Source: Sphingomonas taxi (GTDB lineage: Bacteria; Pseudomonadota; Alphaproteobacteria; Sphingomonadales; Sphingomonadaceae). Taken from it: a stretch of DNA of 46,154 nt. Under the pieces are notes generated by a model that saw only the letters and a program-made list of their open reading frames with translations, had not been told where the DNA came from and ran no database searches. A program made the translations under genes and the position numbers. The DNA lies in NCBI GenBank assembly GCA_003243195.1, contig QFQI01000016.1, positions 1 through 46,154 on the forward strand, given 5' to 3'. Below, piece by piece: positions 16,556 to 27,346 of this stretch. Within the stretch, counting starts at the first letter, position 1. Each line of letters opens with the position of its first letter.

Positions 16556-16927
16556 ATGTTCAGGAATCTCGCACTTGCCGGCGTCGCGCTCGCCATCGGC
16601 ACCGCCGCCGTCGCCCCCACCACCGCCGAGGCGCAGCGCTATTATGGCAGCCGCTACGATCGCGGCGGGTATGACGACCGCGGCTATTACGACCGTCGCG
16701 ACTATCGCGGCTACGACCGCCGCGACGATCGCCGTCGCTACAGCTACAACCGCCGCTGCTCGGAAGGCACGACCGGCACCGTGGTCGGCGCGATCGCCGG
16801 CGGCCTGCTGGGCCGGGTGATCGACTCGCGCGGCGACCGGACACTGGGCACCGTGCTGGGCGGCGTCGGCGGCGCGGTCGCGGGCAATGCGATCGAGAAG
16901 TCGAACAACCCGCGCGGTTGCCGCTGA
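16556..16927 (+). CDS. Exported glycine-zipper (2TM) protein with Tyr/Arg/Asp-rich segment
   Basis: A 123-residue exported protein. The signal peptide is MFRNLALAGVALAIGTAAVAPTTAEAQ (cleaved near AEA-Q). Residues about 28-66 are strikingly rich in Tyr, Arg and Asp (RYYGSRYDRGGYDDRGYYDR and on). The C-terminal part is a glycine zipper, TVVGAIAGGLLGRVIDSRGD and TVLGGVGGAVAGNAIE, of the 17 kDa surface-antigen type, with Cys residues on both sides (RRCSEG, RGCR) that could pair. Likely in the envelope; function unknown. It is preceded by GGGAGAC. Confidence 0.8.
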   Translation: MFRNLALAGVALAIGTAAVAPTTAEAQRYYGSRYDRGGYDDRGYYDRRDYRGYDRRDDRRRYSYNRRCSEGTTGTVVGAIAGGLLGRVIDSRGDRTLGTVLGGVGGAVAGNAIEKSNNPRGCR

Positions 16928-16934
16928 CCATCAT

Positions 16935-16958
16935 GCTCCGCGCGATACCGCGCGGAGC
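16935..16958. terminator. Hairpin after the glycine-zipper gene
   Basis: A perfect 10-base stem GCTCCGCGCG (16935-16944) and CGCGCGGAGC (16949-16958) with loop ATAC, eight bases after the stop codon. A likely terminator without a T-run. Confidence 0.65.
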
Positions 16959-17021
16959 GACTGGCCGGTTCGGCGAGTGGCCCAGCCCCTCTTGAGTTCC
17001 CTCGCGTAGCGTATGAGGGCG

Positions 17022-17051
17022 CGGACCCGGTGCCGGAAGGCGCCGGGTCCG
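17022..17051. terminator. Hairpin downstream of phaB
   Basis: A 13-base stem with one G-T pair (17022-17034 with 17039-17051) closes on a GGAA tetraloop. It lies 37 bases beyond the phaB stop. With the hairpin at 16935 it separates two convergent genes. Confidence 0.6.
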
Positions 17052-17088
17052 TGTTTCCTGGCGGCGGTCGGCGGCCCGTCCCGCCGCG

Positions 17089-17811
17089 TCAGTACATATG
17101 CTGCCCGCCGTTGATGCTCAGCGTCGCGCCGGTGACGAAGCCGGCATCTTCCGAGCACAGGAACACCACGCCGCGCGCGATCTCGTGCGCCTGCCCGAGC
17201 CGGCCGACGGGGATCTTGGCGACGATCTTCTCCAGCACCTCGGAAGGCACCGCCGCCACCATGTCGGTGTCGATATAGCCCGGTGCGATCGCGTTCACCG
17301 TGACGCCGGCCCGCGCGCCTTCCTGCGACAGCGCCTTGGTGAAGCCGTGCACGCCGCTCTTGGCCGCGGCATAATTGACCTGTCCGTACTGGCCGGCCTG
17401 GCCGTTGATCGAGCTGATGCTGACGATCCGACCCCATTTGCGCTCGCGCATGCCCGGGAACACCGCCTTGGCCATGTTGAAGCAGCCGCCCAGGTTGGTG
17501 TCGATGACCTCCTTCCACATGTCGTAGGTCATCTTCAGGATCGTGCCGTCGCGCGTGATGCCGGCATTGTTGACCAGCACATCGACCGGCCCCAGTTCGT
17601 CCGCGATCCGTGCCACGCCCTGCTGGCACGCCGCGTGATCGGCGACGTCCCATTTGTAGGCGGCGATGCCGGTACGGTCGGTGAAGTCGCGGGCACGCTC
17701 CTCGTTGCCGGCATAATTGGCGGCAACGGTCATCCCCGCATCCCGCAAAGCGACGCTGATCGCCTCGCCGATGCCACGCGTTCCACCCGTGACGATCGCC
17801 ACCCTAGCCAT
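17089..17811 (-). CDS. phaB: Acetoacetyl-CoA reductase
   Basis: NADPH-dependent reductase making (R)-3-hydroxybutyryl-CoA for polyhydroxyalkanoate synthesis. The 240-residue short-chain dehydrogenase has the cofactor motif TGGTRGIG near the N-terminus, NNAG (VLVNNAGITRDGTILKM), and the catalytic Ser (SISSINGQAGQYGQ) and Tyr-x3-Lys (NYAAAKSG). The GQYGQVNYAAAKSG and FNMAKAVFPGMRER segments and the ending LSINGGQHMY are characteristic of PhaB rather than FabG. AGGAGAGG precedes the ATG. It lies 49 bases after hemH on the same strand and may be part of that transcript. No phaA or phaC is in the window. Confidence 0.93.
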   Translation of the reverse strand: MARVAIVTGGTRGIGEAISVALRDAGMTVAANYAGNEERARDFTDRTGIAAYKWDVADHAACQQGVARIADELGPVDVLVNNAGITRDGTILKMTYDMWKEVIDTNLGGCFNMAKAVFPGMRERKWGRIVSISSINGQAGQYGQVNYAAAKSGVHGFTKALSQEGARAGVTVNAIAPGYIDTDMVAAVPSEVLEKIVAKIPVGRLGQAHEIARGVVFLCSEDAGFVTGATLSINGGQHMY

Positions 17812-17860
17812 GCCTGCCTCTCCTGTTGCCCCGTGCAGCGGGCGGTTACCTTACGGCAGC

Positions 17861-18865
17861 CTAGGCTGGACGCCGCCAGCCTTCAAGCTCGCGCGACAAC
17901 AGCGTGCGCAGCATCGCCACCCCCTCGCGCGTGTCGTTCAGGCACGGGAGATAGGCGAAATGCGTCCCGCCCGCCGCCTCGAAGCTCTCGCGCCCGCGGA
18001 TCGCCAGCTCCTCCAGCGTCTCCAGGCAGTCGGCGGAAAAACCGGGCGCGAGGATCGCGACCTTGCGGATGCCCTGCCCCGGCATCGCCGCCAGCGTCGC
18101 ATCGGTGGCTGGCTCCAGCCATTTCGCGCGCCCGAAGCGCGACTGGAACGCCACGGTCAGCGGTCGCCCGAGCGCCGCGCCCAGCAACCGCGCGGTCTTG
18201 TGGCAGTGGCAGTGATACGGGTCGCCGAGTTCCAGCGTCCGCTGCGGCATGCCGTGGAAGCTGGCGATCACCGCGTCGGGCGCGAAATCCAGCGCCGCCA
18301 GCGCCGCCGACACGTTGTGCGCCAGCGCGTCGATATAGGCCGGGTCGTCATGATAGGGCGGCAGCGTGCGCACCGCCGGCTGCCAGCGCATGCCGGCCAG
18401 CGCGGCGAACGCCTTGTCGTTGGCGGTGGCGGTGGTGGCCGCGCAATATTGCGGATAGAGCGGGGCGAGCAGGATGCGCTCGCACCCCGCCGCCTTCATC
18501 GCGTGCAGCCGCCCGGCGATGGCGGGATTGCCGTAGCGCATCGCCCAGTCGACCAGCACGTCCTCGCCGAACGCGTCCTTCAGCGCCGCCGCCTGCGCGC
18601 GCGTCACGGCGGCGAGCGGCGAGCCGGCGTCGGTCCACACCTGACCATAAGCATGCGCCGACTTCTTCGGGCGGGTGGTCAGCACGATACCGCGCAGGAT
18701 CGGCTGCCAGAACAGCGGCGGTATCTCCACCACGCGGCGATCGGACAGGAACTCCGCGAGATAGCGGCGCACCGCGCGCGCATCCGCCGCGTCGGGGGTG
18801 CCGAGGTTGATGAGCAGCACGCCGATACGCGGGCGCGGGATGGTCGGGTGGTCGGGGGGAAGCAT
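17861..18865 (-). CDS. hemH: Ferrochelatase
   Basis: Inserts Fe2+ into protoporphyrin IX, the last step of protoheme synthesis. The 334-residue protein has the N-terminus RIGVLLINLGTPDAADARAVRRYLAEFLSD, the catalytic-His region IASFHGMPQRTLELGDPYHCHC, and late FQSRFGRAKWLEPATD and APGFSADCLETLEELAI. The ATG at 18865 overlaps the upstream oxidoreductase stop (TGATG); a GTG one codon earlier is possible. A 12-base palindrome CAGCCTAGGCTG (17857-17868) covers its stop codon. Confidence 0.97.
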   Translation of the reverse strand: MLPPDHPTIPRPRIGVLLINLGTPDAADARAVRRYLAEFLSDRRVVEIPPLFWQPILRGIVLTTRPKKSAHAYGQVWTDAGSPLAAVTRAQAAALKDAFGEDVLVDWAMRYGNPAIAGRLHAMKAAGCERILLAPLYPQYCAATTATANDKAFAALAGMRWQPAVRTLPPYHDDPAYIDALAHNVSAALAALDFAPDAVIASFHGMPQRTLELGDPYHCHCHKTARLLGAALGRPLTVAFQSRFGRAKWLEPATDATLAAMPGQGIRKVAILAPGFSADCLETLEELAIRGRESFEAAGGTHFAYLPCLNDTREGVAMLRTLLSRELEGWRRPA

Positions 18866-21081
18866 CACGCGCCCTTGAACGGCAGCGTGCGCCAGCGCGT
18901 TCCACCGACGGTGAACAACGCATTGGCGATGGCGGGCGCGACGGCGGGCACCCCCAGGTCGCTGACGCCGCCGGGATCGGCGGTGGAGGGGATCAGCTCG
19001 ACCGTCACCTCGGGCGCGGTGGCGAGCGTCGGCAGCGACAGCTCGCCATAGCGCCGCGTGGTGGCCAGCCCGTCATGATAGCCCGCCGCCGTGCCGGTCG
19101 CGAGCGTCGCGCCGAAGATCAGCCCGCCCTCGATCTGTTGGCGCACCACGTCGGGGTTGATGGTCCGCCCGCAATCGACCGCCGCCACCAGCCGGTCGAC
19201 GCGCGGCCGCCCGCCGTCGCCGATGCCGACCTCCGCCAGTACCGCGATCGCGCTGCCCGCCATCATGTGGCAGGCGATCCCCTGCCCGCTGCCCGGCACG
19301 CCGCCGCTCCACCCACCCAGCGCCGCGGCGGTGGTCAAGCAACGCGCCAGCCGCGTGTCGCCAGCGAGCATGCCGACGCGAAACGACATCGGCTCGCTGC
19401 CCGACACGCGCGCCAGTTCGTCCAGAAAGCATTCGGTGAAGAAGGCGGTGTAGCCGTCCGCGCCACCGCGCAGGTGCCCGGTCGACAACGCATCGTTCAC
19501 CGGGTGGTGGAACACCGCCGCTGCGGGCAAGCGATACGGCGGCACCGCGCCTGACATCGCATAGCCGTCCGCCCCGGCCGGCAGCGCGGCGGCGAGCCGG
19601 CGCAGCGGGTCGCGCGGCAGCAGCCGCCGCGCCATGTCGCGCCCGGTCGGCGCCACTGCGATCCGCGCCTGCCACCCGAGGATCGCGCCGTTGGCGGCGA
19701 GCCGCGCCGCCATCCGCGCCTTCGCCGGGGCGCGGACCCGGTCGTGGAGCAGCGCCTCGCCGCGCGACCAGGCGAGTTGCACCGGGCGGCGCAGCTTCAC
19801 CGCCAGCACGGCGACCTGTCGCGCCACATCCACCTCCAGCGCGGCGCCGAACGACCCGCCGGCGAGCATCGGGTGGACGATCACCCGGGCTTCCGCGACG
19901 CCGATCGCCGCCGCCGCCGCCGCGCGGGCGAGCGTCGGCGCCTGCGTCGCCATCCAGAGCTCCAGCCGCTCGTTCTGCCACTGTGCGGTCGCGGCGGGCG
20001 TTTCCGGTGTGGCGTGGAACGCGGGGCGGACGACATATTCCGCCTCGACGAGCCGCGCGCCCCGGAACGCCGCGTCGAGGTCGCCGGTCGCGGCCACGCG
20101 GTGGCCCTCGCCGGCCAGCGCAGCGTCCAGCGCACGCGCGGTCGCCGCATCGTCGGGCAGCGCGACGTCGCTTTCGAAGCGCGGCGCGAGCGCCTCCAGC
20201 GCGCGGTTGGCCGCCCACCAGTTATTCGCCACCGCCGCGATCCAGTGATCGTCGCGCACCACCGACAGCAGCCCGCGCACGCGTCGCGCCGCCGCCATGT
20301 CGGCCGAGCGCAGCCGCGATTCGGGGTGCGGCCCCTGCCGGATGCTGGCGAACACCATGTCGGGCAGCCGCACGTCGGCGACGAAATTGGCCGAGCCGTC
20401 GACCTTCGCCGGCACGTCGAGCCGTGGCAGCGACTCGCCGCTCAGCCGGCCTTCGTCGCCGATGCGCAGCGGCAGTTCGTCGGGCAGGTCGCCGCCCGCC
20501 GCCGCTTCCGCCAGTTCCGCGAAGCGCAGGCGGCGCTTGTCCAGCGTCACAAAACCGTCGGCAGCGGTGCAATCGCGCCAGTCCGCGTCCCAGCGCGCCG
20601 CCGCCGCCTGGCACAGCAGCACGCGCGCCGCCGCCCCCGCTTCGCGCAACGGCGCCTCGAACCGGCGGATCGAGGTGGAGCCGGCGGTCACCATCAGCGC
20701 GTCGCGCGTCCAATATTCGCCGCGTAGCCCGTCCGGCACCCCGGCGAACGCCGGCCCGAACAGCGCGTCCGCACCGAGCGGATTGGCGTAGAGCGGCGAG
20801 ATCGGCGCCGCCTCCACGCCGACGGTGCGCCAGTCCGCGCCCAGTTCGTCGGCGACGATCTGCGCCAGCGTCGTATAGACGCCCTGCCCATGTTCGCATT
20901 GCGGCACCGCGACGATCACGCGCCCGTCGCGCGCGATCTTCAGGAAGGCGTTGAACACGCGTTCGCCCGGCGCGACGGCGAGATTGGGCAGATAGGTACG
21001 CGGCCACGCCGCCCAGGCCACGACCAGCCCGACGCCGACGCCGCCGGAGATCAGGAGCTTGCGTCGGGTAATATCCGCCAT
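18865..21081 (-). CDS. Molybdopterin-binding oxidoreductase large subunit (xanthine dehydrogenase / isoquinoline oxidoreductase beta type), Tat-exported
   Basis: A 738-residue large subunit of the molybdenum hydroxylase family, closest in look to IorB-like aldehyde/isoquinoline oxidoreductases. The N-terminus MADITRRKLLISGGVGVGLVVAWAAWP is a Tat-like signal (RRKLLI). Family blocks include CEHGQGVYTTLAQIVADELG, RGGADGYTAFFTECFLDELA, GSGQGIACHM and the C-terminal DLGVPAVAPAIANALF. Enzymes of this group need a small [2Fe-2S] subunit. None is encoded here: the upstream neighbour is on the other strand and the downstream one is hemH, overlapping by TGATG. It either pairs with a subunit from elsewhere or uses a different electron partner. 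The substrate is unknown. Confidence 0.88.
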   Translation of the reverse strand: MADITRRKLLISGGVGVGLVVAWAAWPRTYLPNLAVAPGERVFNAFLKIARDGRVIVAVPQCEHGQGVYTTLAQIVADELGADWRTVGVEAAPISPLYANPLGADALFGPAFAGVPDGLRGEYWTRDALMVTAGSTSIRRFEAPLREAGAAARVLLCQAAAARWDADWRDCTAADGFVTLDKRRLRFAELAEAAAGGDLPDELPLRIGDEGRLSGESLPRLDVPAKVDGSANFVADVRLPDMVFASIRQGPHPESRLRSADMAAARRVRGLLSVVRDDHWIAAVANNWWAANRALEALAPRFESDVALPDDAATARALDAALAGEGHRVAATGDLDAAFRGARLVEAEYVVRPAFHATPETPAATAQWQNERLELWMATQAPTLARAAAAAAIGVAEARVIVHPMLAGGSFGAALEVDVARQVAVLAVKLRRPVQLAWSRGEALLHDRVRAPAKARMAARLAANGAILGWQARIAVAPTGRDMARRLLPRDPLRRLAAALPAGADGYAMSGAVPPYRLPAAAVFHHPVNDALSTGHLRGGADGYTAFFTECFLDELARVSGSEPMSFRVGMLAGDTRLARCLTTAAALGGWSGGVPGSGQGIACHMMAGSAIAVLAEVGIGDGGRPRVDRLVAAVDCGRTINPDVVRQQIEGGLIFGATLATGTAAGYHDGLATTRRYGELSLPTLATAPEVTVELIPSTADPGGVSDLGVPAVAPAIANALFTVGGTRWRTLPFKGA

Positions 21082-21186
21082 CCGCGCGGGGTTAGCGGCC
21101 CGCATCGCGCGGCGGAAGCGGGAAAGCTCGCGCCCAACCGCGCCGTCGTGCGTTGCCCTGCTTCCACCAGCACCGGAGAGCCGGGT

Positions 21187-22035
21187 TTGACACGATTTCT
21201 GATCGCACAGAGCGAAACGCCGGACGAGCGACAGGCGCGTCGCGACCATGCCGGCAAGAGCTCGGGCGAAAGCTACGCCGCGACGCTGCGGCAACTTGCG
21301 CCCGATGGCGCGATCGACATCATCGCACCCGCCGATGACGACGCGCGGCGCTATGACGCCGGGGAGCTGGCGAGCTATGACGCGGTGTTCCTGACCGGAT
21401 CGCCGCTGCACGTCTATGACGACACGCCGGCCGTGCGGCGGCAACTGGCGTTCATGCGCAGCGTCTTCGCATCGGGCACGCCGTCGTTCGGATCGTGCGC
21501 GGGGTTGCAGGTGGCGGTCGCCGCCGCGGGCGGCACCGTGCGCAGGATGCCCGACCGGATGGAGGCGGGCGTTTCGCGGCAGATCGTCGCCACGGAGGCG
21601 GGGCGCGATCACCCGCTGCTGGCCGGACGCGCGCCGGCCTGGGACGCGCCGGCGGTCCACGGCGACGAGGTGGCGGCGCTGCCGCCCGGCGCGACGCTGC
21701 TTGCCAGCAACGGCGTGACCCGGGTGCAGGCCGCCGAGATCCGCCACGATCGCGGCATCTTCTGGGGGGTGCAATATCACCCGGAGCTGGCGCTGGGCGA
21801 GATCGCGGTCGCGTTGCGCCGGCAGGCGGCGGATCTGGTCACGGCGGGGCTGGCGGACAACGAAGCGGAGGTGGCCGAACGCGCCGACGACTTCGATGAT
21901 CTGCACCGCGCCCCGGACAAACGCTCGCTGCGCTGGCGGCTGGGCGTCGACGGCGAGTTCGCGGACGAGCACGCGCGACGCCGCGAGCTGCGCAACTTCC
22001 TGGCGGCGCTGCCGGATCTGGATCGACGGCGCTAG
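21187..22035 (+). CDS. Class I glutamine amidotransferase-like protein
   Basis: A 282-residue protein with the triad glutamine amidotransferase fold, like the GATase half of GMP synthase. The nucleophile Cys is in FGSCAGLQVAVAAAGG, and the His-Glu pair is in GVQYHPELALGE. The last 65 or so residues are charged and outside the usual domain. No synthetase domain is fused or adjacent, so the acceptor reaction is unknown; proteins like this may hydrolyse gamma-glutamyl compounds. The start is a TTG at 21187 (read as MTRFLIAQSETP), preceded by GGAGAGCCGGG; no in-frame ATG is suitably placed. Confidence 0.82.
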   Translation: MTRFLIAQSETPDERQARRDHAGKSSGESYAATLRQLAPDGAIDIIAPADDDARRYDAGELASYDAVFLTGSPLHVYDDTPAVRRQLAFMRSVFASGTPSFGSCAGLQVAVAAAGGTVRRMPDRMEAGVSRQIVATEAGRDHPLLAGRAPAWDAPAVHGDEVAALPPGATLLASNGVTRVQAAEIRHDRGIFWGVQYHPELALGEIAVALRRQAADLVTAGLADNEAEVAERADDFDDLHRAPDKRSLRWRLGVDGEFADEHARRRELRNFLAALPDLDRRR

Positions 22036-22111
22036 CGCACGGCGCTGCCCACGGGCCGGCGCCCGGCGCACGCCGTTCCGCCGGGCGCCGGAACCGGAGG
22101 GCGGCGAAGCG

Positions 22112-23794
<1,683 letters not shown>

Positions 23795-23856
23795 TCTCTC
23801 CGCTTGGGTTTATCCCTTGCGCATCTTATGGAGGCGCGATTCACGAGGGGAAAGCC

Positions 23857-24744
23857 TTGATCCAGCCCGCGCTCACGGCTGCCGTAGCGGCAAGCCACAT
23901 ACATTTTTCCGATCTGGGCCTCCACCCCGACGTCTTTTCGATCGGCGTGTTCACGCTGCGCTGGTACAGCCTGGCCTATATCGCCGGGATCGTCATCGGC
24001 TGGTGGTATCTGCTGAAGCTGCTGGCGCAACCGGGCGCGCCGATGGCGCGGCGCCATGCCGACGACCTGGTGTTCTATGCCACGCTGGGCATCATCCTGG
24101 GCGGGCGGCTGGGCTATGTCCTGTTCTACGCGCCGGAAATGCTGACGCGCCCCCTGTCGATCCTGCGGTTGTGGGATGGCGGCATGTCGTTCCACGGCGG
24201 GGTGATCGGCACGTCGCTGGGGCTGATCTGGTTCGCGCGCAAGAACGGGCTCAACTGGCTGCGCATCCACGATTATGTCGCATGCTGCGTGCCGTTCGGG
24301 CTGTTCTTCGGCCGGCTGGCCAATTTCGTGAACGGCGAATTGTGGGGCAAGCCCGCCGACGTGCCCTGGGCGATCGTGTTCGAGCGCACCGTGCCGTTCG
24401 GCATGATCGAACCGGCGCGCCATCCCAGCCAGCTCTACGAGGCGGGGCTGGAGGGCATCGCGCTGTTCGCGCTGCTGTGGTTCTTCTTCTGGCGCACCAA
24501 CGCACGCTACCAGCCGGGCAAGCTGGTCGGGCTGTTCCTGGCCGGATATGGCGTGGCGCGCTTCACGGTCGAATTCTTCCGCGAACCCGATGCGCAACTG
24601 CGCGAATTCGCCGCCACGACCGGGCTGCACATGGGACAGTGGCTGTGCGTGCCGATGATCGTGGCGGGCGCGTTCCTGATCGCCACCGCGCCGCGCCGAC
24701 GCGAGCGCGTCACGCCGGTCGCAGGGCAGGATGCGGTGGCGTGA
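23857..24744 (+). CDS. lgt: Prolipoprotein diacylglyceryl transferase
   Basis: Transfers diacylglyceryl from phosphatidylglycerol to the lipobox cysteine of prolipoproteins, several of which are encoded in this window. The 295-residue inner-membrane protein has FTLRWYSLAYIAGIVIGWWY, the catalytic HGGVIGTSLG, GRLANFVNGELWG, and HPSQLYEAGLEG. The start is TTG at 23857 with GAGGGGA in front; no in-frame ATG gives the proper N-terminus. It leads an lgt-midA-GNAT-pgeF run. Confidence 0.97.
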   Translation: MIQPALTAAVAASHIHFSDLGLHPDVFSIGVFTLRWYSLAYIAGIVIGWWYLLKLLAQPGAPMARRHADDLVFYATLGIILGGRLGYVLFYAPEMLTRPLSILRLWDGGMSFHGGVIGTSLGLIWFARKNGLNWLRIHDYVACCVPFGLFFGRLANFVNGELWGKPADVPWAIVFERTVPFGMIEPARHPSQLYEAGLEGIALFALLWFFFWRTNARYQPGKLVGLFLAGYGVARFTVEFFREPDAQLREFAATTGLHMGQWLCVPMIVAGAFLIATAPRRRERVTPVAGQDAVA

Positions 24745-24766
24745 ATCGCCGGCCGGAACTCCGGGC

Positions 24767-25786
24767 ATGAATGCGCCGCCGCTGCCCGAGCGGCTGGCGC
24801 GCGCGATCGCGCTGGGCGGGCCAATTCCGGTCAGCCAGTTCATGGCCGCGGCCAATGCGCATTATTATGCCACGCGCGATCCGCTGGGCAGCGGCGGCGA
24901 CTTCACCACCGCGCCGGAGATCAGCCAGATGTTCGGCGAGCTGATCGGCGCCTGGGCGGCCGACCTGTGGCAGCGCGCCGGACGGCCAGCGGTGGCATGG
25001 GTGGAACTGGGGCCGGGGCGCGGCACGCTGAGCGCCGATGCGCTGCGCGTGATGGCGCGCGCGGGACTGACGCCGCCGGTGCATTTCGTCGAGACCAGCC
25101 CGGTGCTGCGCGAACGACAGGCGGAGCGGGTGGCGGCGGCGACATGGCACGATTCGCTCGCCACGCTGCCGGACGACGTGCCGCTGATCGTCGTCGCCAA
25201 CGAATTCTTCGACGCGCTGCCGATCCGGCAGCTCGTGCGGCGCGGGCCGACGTGGCACGAACGGCTGGTGGCGTGCCAGGACACGCTGTTCCTTCCGATC
25301 GCGGGGGCCAGCGTTCCCGACACGATCATCCCCCCGCACCTGGCCGACGCGCCGCCGGGTGCGATCATCGAGACATCGCCCGCCAGCGTCGCGGTGATGG
25401 CCGATCTGGCGGCGCGGATCGTGGCGCAGGGCGGCGCGGCGCTGGTGATCGACTATGGCTATGACGGCCCTGCGGCGGGCGAGACGTTGCAGGCCGTGCG
25501 CGCCCATGCCTATGCTAATCCGTTCGAGGCGCCGGGCGAGCACGACCTGACCGCGCATGTCGACATGGCGACGCTGCGGCTGGTCGCCGCCGCGTCGGGC
25601 GCGCGGGTGTTCGGCACGGTCGGGCAAGGCGCCTTCCTGCGCGCGCTCGGCATCGACGCGCGCGCCGCGGCGCTGGGCGAACGGGTGACGGGGGATCGCG
25701 ACCGGCTGGTCGGGGACATGGGGGAGTTGTTCAAGGTGATCGCACTGACGCACATGGACTGGCCGCAACCGGCGGGGTTCGCATGA
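24767..25786 (+). CDS. SAM-dependent methyltransferase, MidA/NDUFAF7 family
   Basis: A 339-residue protein of the MidA family. The mitochondrial relative NDUFAF7 methylates an arginine of a complex I subunit; the bacterial role is probably similar but not proven. Visible signatures are QFMAAANAHYYATRDPLGSGGDFTTAPEISQMFGELIGAW near the N-terminus, the SAM motif VELGPGRGTLSADALRV, and VVANEFFDALPIRQLV. I start at ATG 24767 (MNAPPLPERL). An earlier in-frame start at 24731 overlaps lgt and is possible. The end overlaps the next gene by ATGA. Confidence 0.92.
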   Translation: MNAPPLPERLARAIALGGPIPVSQFMAAANAHYYATRDPLGSGGDFTTAPEISQMFGELIGAWAADLWQRAGRPAVAWVELGPGRGTLSADALRVMARAGLTPPVHFVETSPVLRERQAERVAAATWHDSLATLPDDVPLIVVANEFFDALPIRQLVRRGPTWHERLVACQDTLFLPIAGASVPDTIIPPHLADAPPGAIIETSPASVAVMADLAARIVAQGGAALVIDYGYDGPAAGETLQAVRAHAYANPFEAPGEHDLTAHVDMATLRLVAAASGARVFGTVGQGAFLRALGIDARAAALGERVTGDRDRLVGDMGELFKVIALTHMDWPQPAGFA

Positions 25787-26298
25787 CGCAGAAAACGACG
25801 CTGCGCCGCGCCACAGTCGAGGACGCCGCCAATCTCGCAGCGGTGGCGCGCGCGACCTTCACCGAGACGTTCGGCACGCTGTATTCCGCGGCCGATCTCG
25901 CCACCTTCCTCGAACAGCATACGCCCGGCGACTGGGCGCGCGAGATCGCCGACCCCGCCTTTGCGGTGCTGGTGGTGGAACTGGGGCATATCGCGGTCGG
26001 CTACGTCAAGCTGGGGCCGCCGCGGCTGCCGTTCACGCCCGCGACGGGCGCGATCGAGCTGCGGCAATTCTACCTGCTGGAACCATGGCAGGGCGCGGGC
26101 GTCGGGCCGCGGATGATGGAATGGGCGCTGGCGGAAGCGCGCGAGCGCGGGATGGCGTCGATCTACCTGTCGGTGTTCACCGACAACCACCGCGCGCGGC
26201 GCTTCTACCGGAAATACGGGTTCGAGGATGTCGGCCGCTATGCCTTCATGGTCGGCGATCACGAGGACGAGGACATCGTGATGCGCCGCGATCTGTGA
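25783..26298 (+). CDS. GNAT family N-acetyltransferase
   Basis: A 171-residue acetyltransferase. The N-terminus TLRRATVEDAANLAAVARATFTETFG and the acetyl-CoA loop FYLLEPWQGAGVGPRMMEWAL, followed by SVFTDNHRARRFYRKYGFEDVG, are standard GNAT features. Similar proteins are often called RimI-like, but the target cannot be inferred. It is coupled at both ends, by ATGA to the methyltransferase and by GTGA to pgeF. Confidence 0.9.
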   Translation: MTQKTTLRRATVEDAANLAAVARATFTETFGTLYSAADLATFLEQHTPGDWAREIADPAFAVLVVELGHIAVGYVKLGPPRLPFTPATGAIELRQFYLLEPWQGAGVGPRMMEWALAEARERGMASIYLSVFTDNHRARRFYRKYGFEDVGRYAFMVGDHEDEDIVMRRDL

Positions 26299-27056
26299 CC
26301 ACGCCGGAACTCTTTTCGGCACGGCTGCTGTCGGCGGTGCCGCATGGCTTCTTCGGGCGGCGCGGCGGCGTGTCGGACGGGGTGCACGCCGGGCTGAACG
26401 TCGGGCTGGGTTCCGACGACGACGAAGCGGCGGTGCACGCCAACCGCGCCGCCGCGCTGGCGGCGGTGAAGCGTGGCGCGGCGCTGCTGACCCCGTGGCA
26501 GGTCCATTCCGCCGATTGCGTGACGGTGCGCGCGCCGCTTGCCGAGCGGCCGCGTGCCGATGCGCTGGTCACCGACCGCCCGGCGCTGGCGGTCGGCGTG
26601 GTCACCGCCGACTGCGCCCCGGTGCTGCTCGCCGACGTCGCCGCCGGGGTGGTGGGCGCGGCGCATGCGGGATGGAAGGGCGCGCTGGCGGGGGTCACCG
26701 ACGCGACGGTCGCCGCAATGGTCGCGCTGGGCGCCGATGCGACGCGGATCGTCGCGGCGGTGGGACCGTGCATCGCGCGCGCCAGCTACGAGGTCGACGA
26801 CGCCTTTCGCCGCCGGTTCGAGGCGGCGCACGCAGCCAACGAACGCTTCTTCGCCGACGGCCGCGCGGGGCACCATCGCTTCGACCTGGAAGGCTATGTC
26901 GTCCACCGGCTCGCCGCTGCCGGCGTGACGCGGGTCGAGGCGCTGGGGCTGGACACCTATGCCGATCCGGTGCGCTTCTTCTCCTATCGCCGCGCGACGC
27001 ATCGCGGCGAAACGAGCTACGGCCGGCAGATCGCGATCATCGCGCCGGCGGGATAA
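26295..27056 (+). CDS. pgeF: Peptidoglycan editing factor / multicopper-oxidase-like (laccase domain) PgeF
   Basis: A 253-residue YfiH/PgeF protein. Family members hydrolyse purine nucleosides in some species, and in E. coli PgeF removes wrong residues from peptidoglycan precursors. Signatures are HGFFGRRGGVSDGVHAGLNVG, the metal-site motifs TPWQVHSADCV, TADCAPVLLAD, GAAHAGWKGALAGV, and VGPCIARASYEV, ending in FFSYRRATHRGETSYGRQIAII. The GTG start at 26295 overlaps the upstream stop (GTGA). It is the last gene of the lgt run. Confidence 0.93.
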   Translation: MTTPELFSARLLSAVPHGFFGRRGGVSDGVHAGLNVGLGSDDDEAAVHANRAAALAAVKRGAALLTPWQVHSADCVTVRAPLAERPRADALVTDRPALAVGVVTADCAPVLLADVAAGVVGAAHAGWKGALAGVTDATVAAMVALGADATRIVAAVGPCIARASYEVDDAFRRRFEAAHAANERFFADGRAGHHRFDLEGYVVHRLAAAGVTRVEALGLDTYADPVRFFSYRRATHRGETSYGRQIAIIAPAG

Positions 27057-27204
27057 GACCGCTCGCGCCGGCCGCGGCGCTCCACCACCGCCGTCACCCC
27101 GGCGCGGGGCCGCCGATCGGGGCGGCGCCACGACACGGTCGCCGCTTCGGTGGATCGTTTCACGTCGCCCGCTGGTTGGGTCCGCACGGATACAGGAGCG
27201 GATC

Positions 27205-27342
27205 ATGAGCAACGATGTGATGGACGAACCGACGCTCGACCGGGAATCGAAGCGGCCGATCAAGGGCGGGCTGATCTACCTCGGCTTCCTGCTCATCGCG
27301 GCGCTGGTGATCCTGTTCTACGCTGGCGGGTTGATCGGATAG
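27205..27342 (+). CDS. 45-residue single-pass membrane protein
   Basis: A 45-residue protein with a polar N-terminus (MSNDVMDEPTLDRESKRPIK) and one C-terminal membrane helix (GLIYLGFLLIAALVILFYAGGLIG). AGGAG is well placed before the ATG. No family is recognised. The preceding 148 bases after pgeF must hold its promoter, but I see no clear boxes there. Confidence 0.65.
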   Translation: MSNDVMDEPTLDRESKRPIKGGLIYLGFLLIAALVILFYAGGLIG

Positions 27343-27346
27343 CGCG

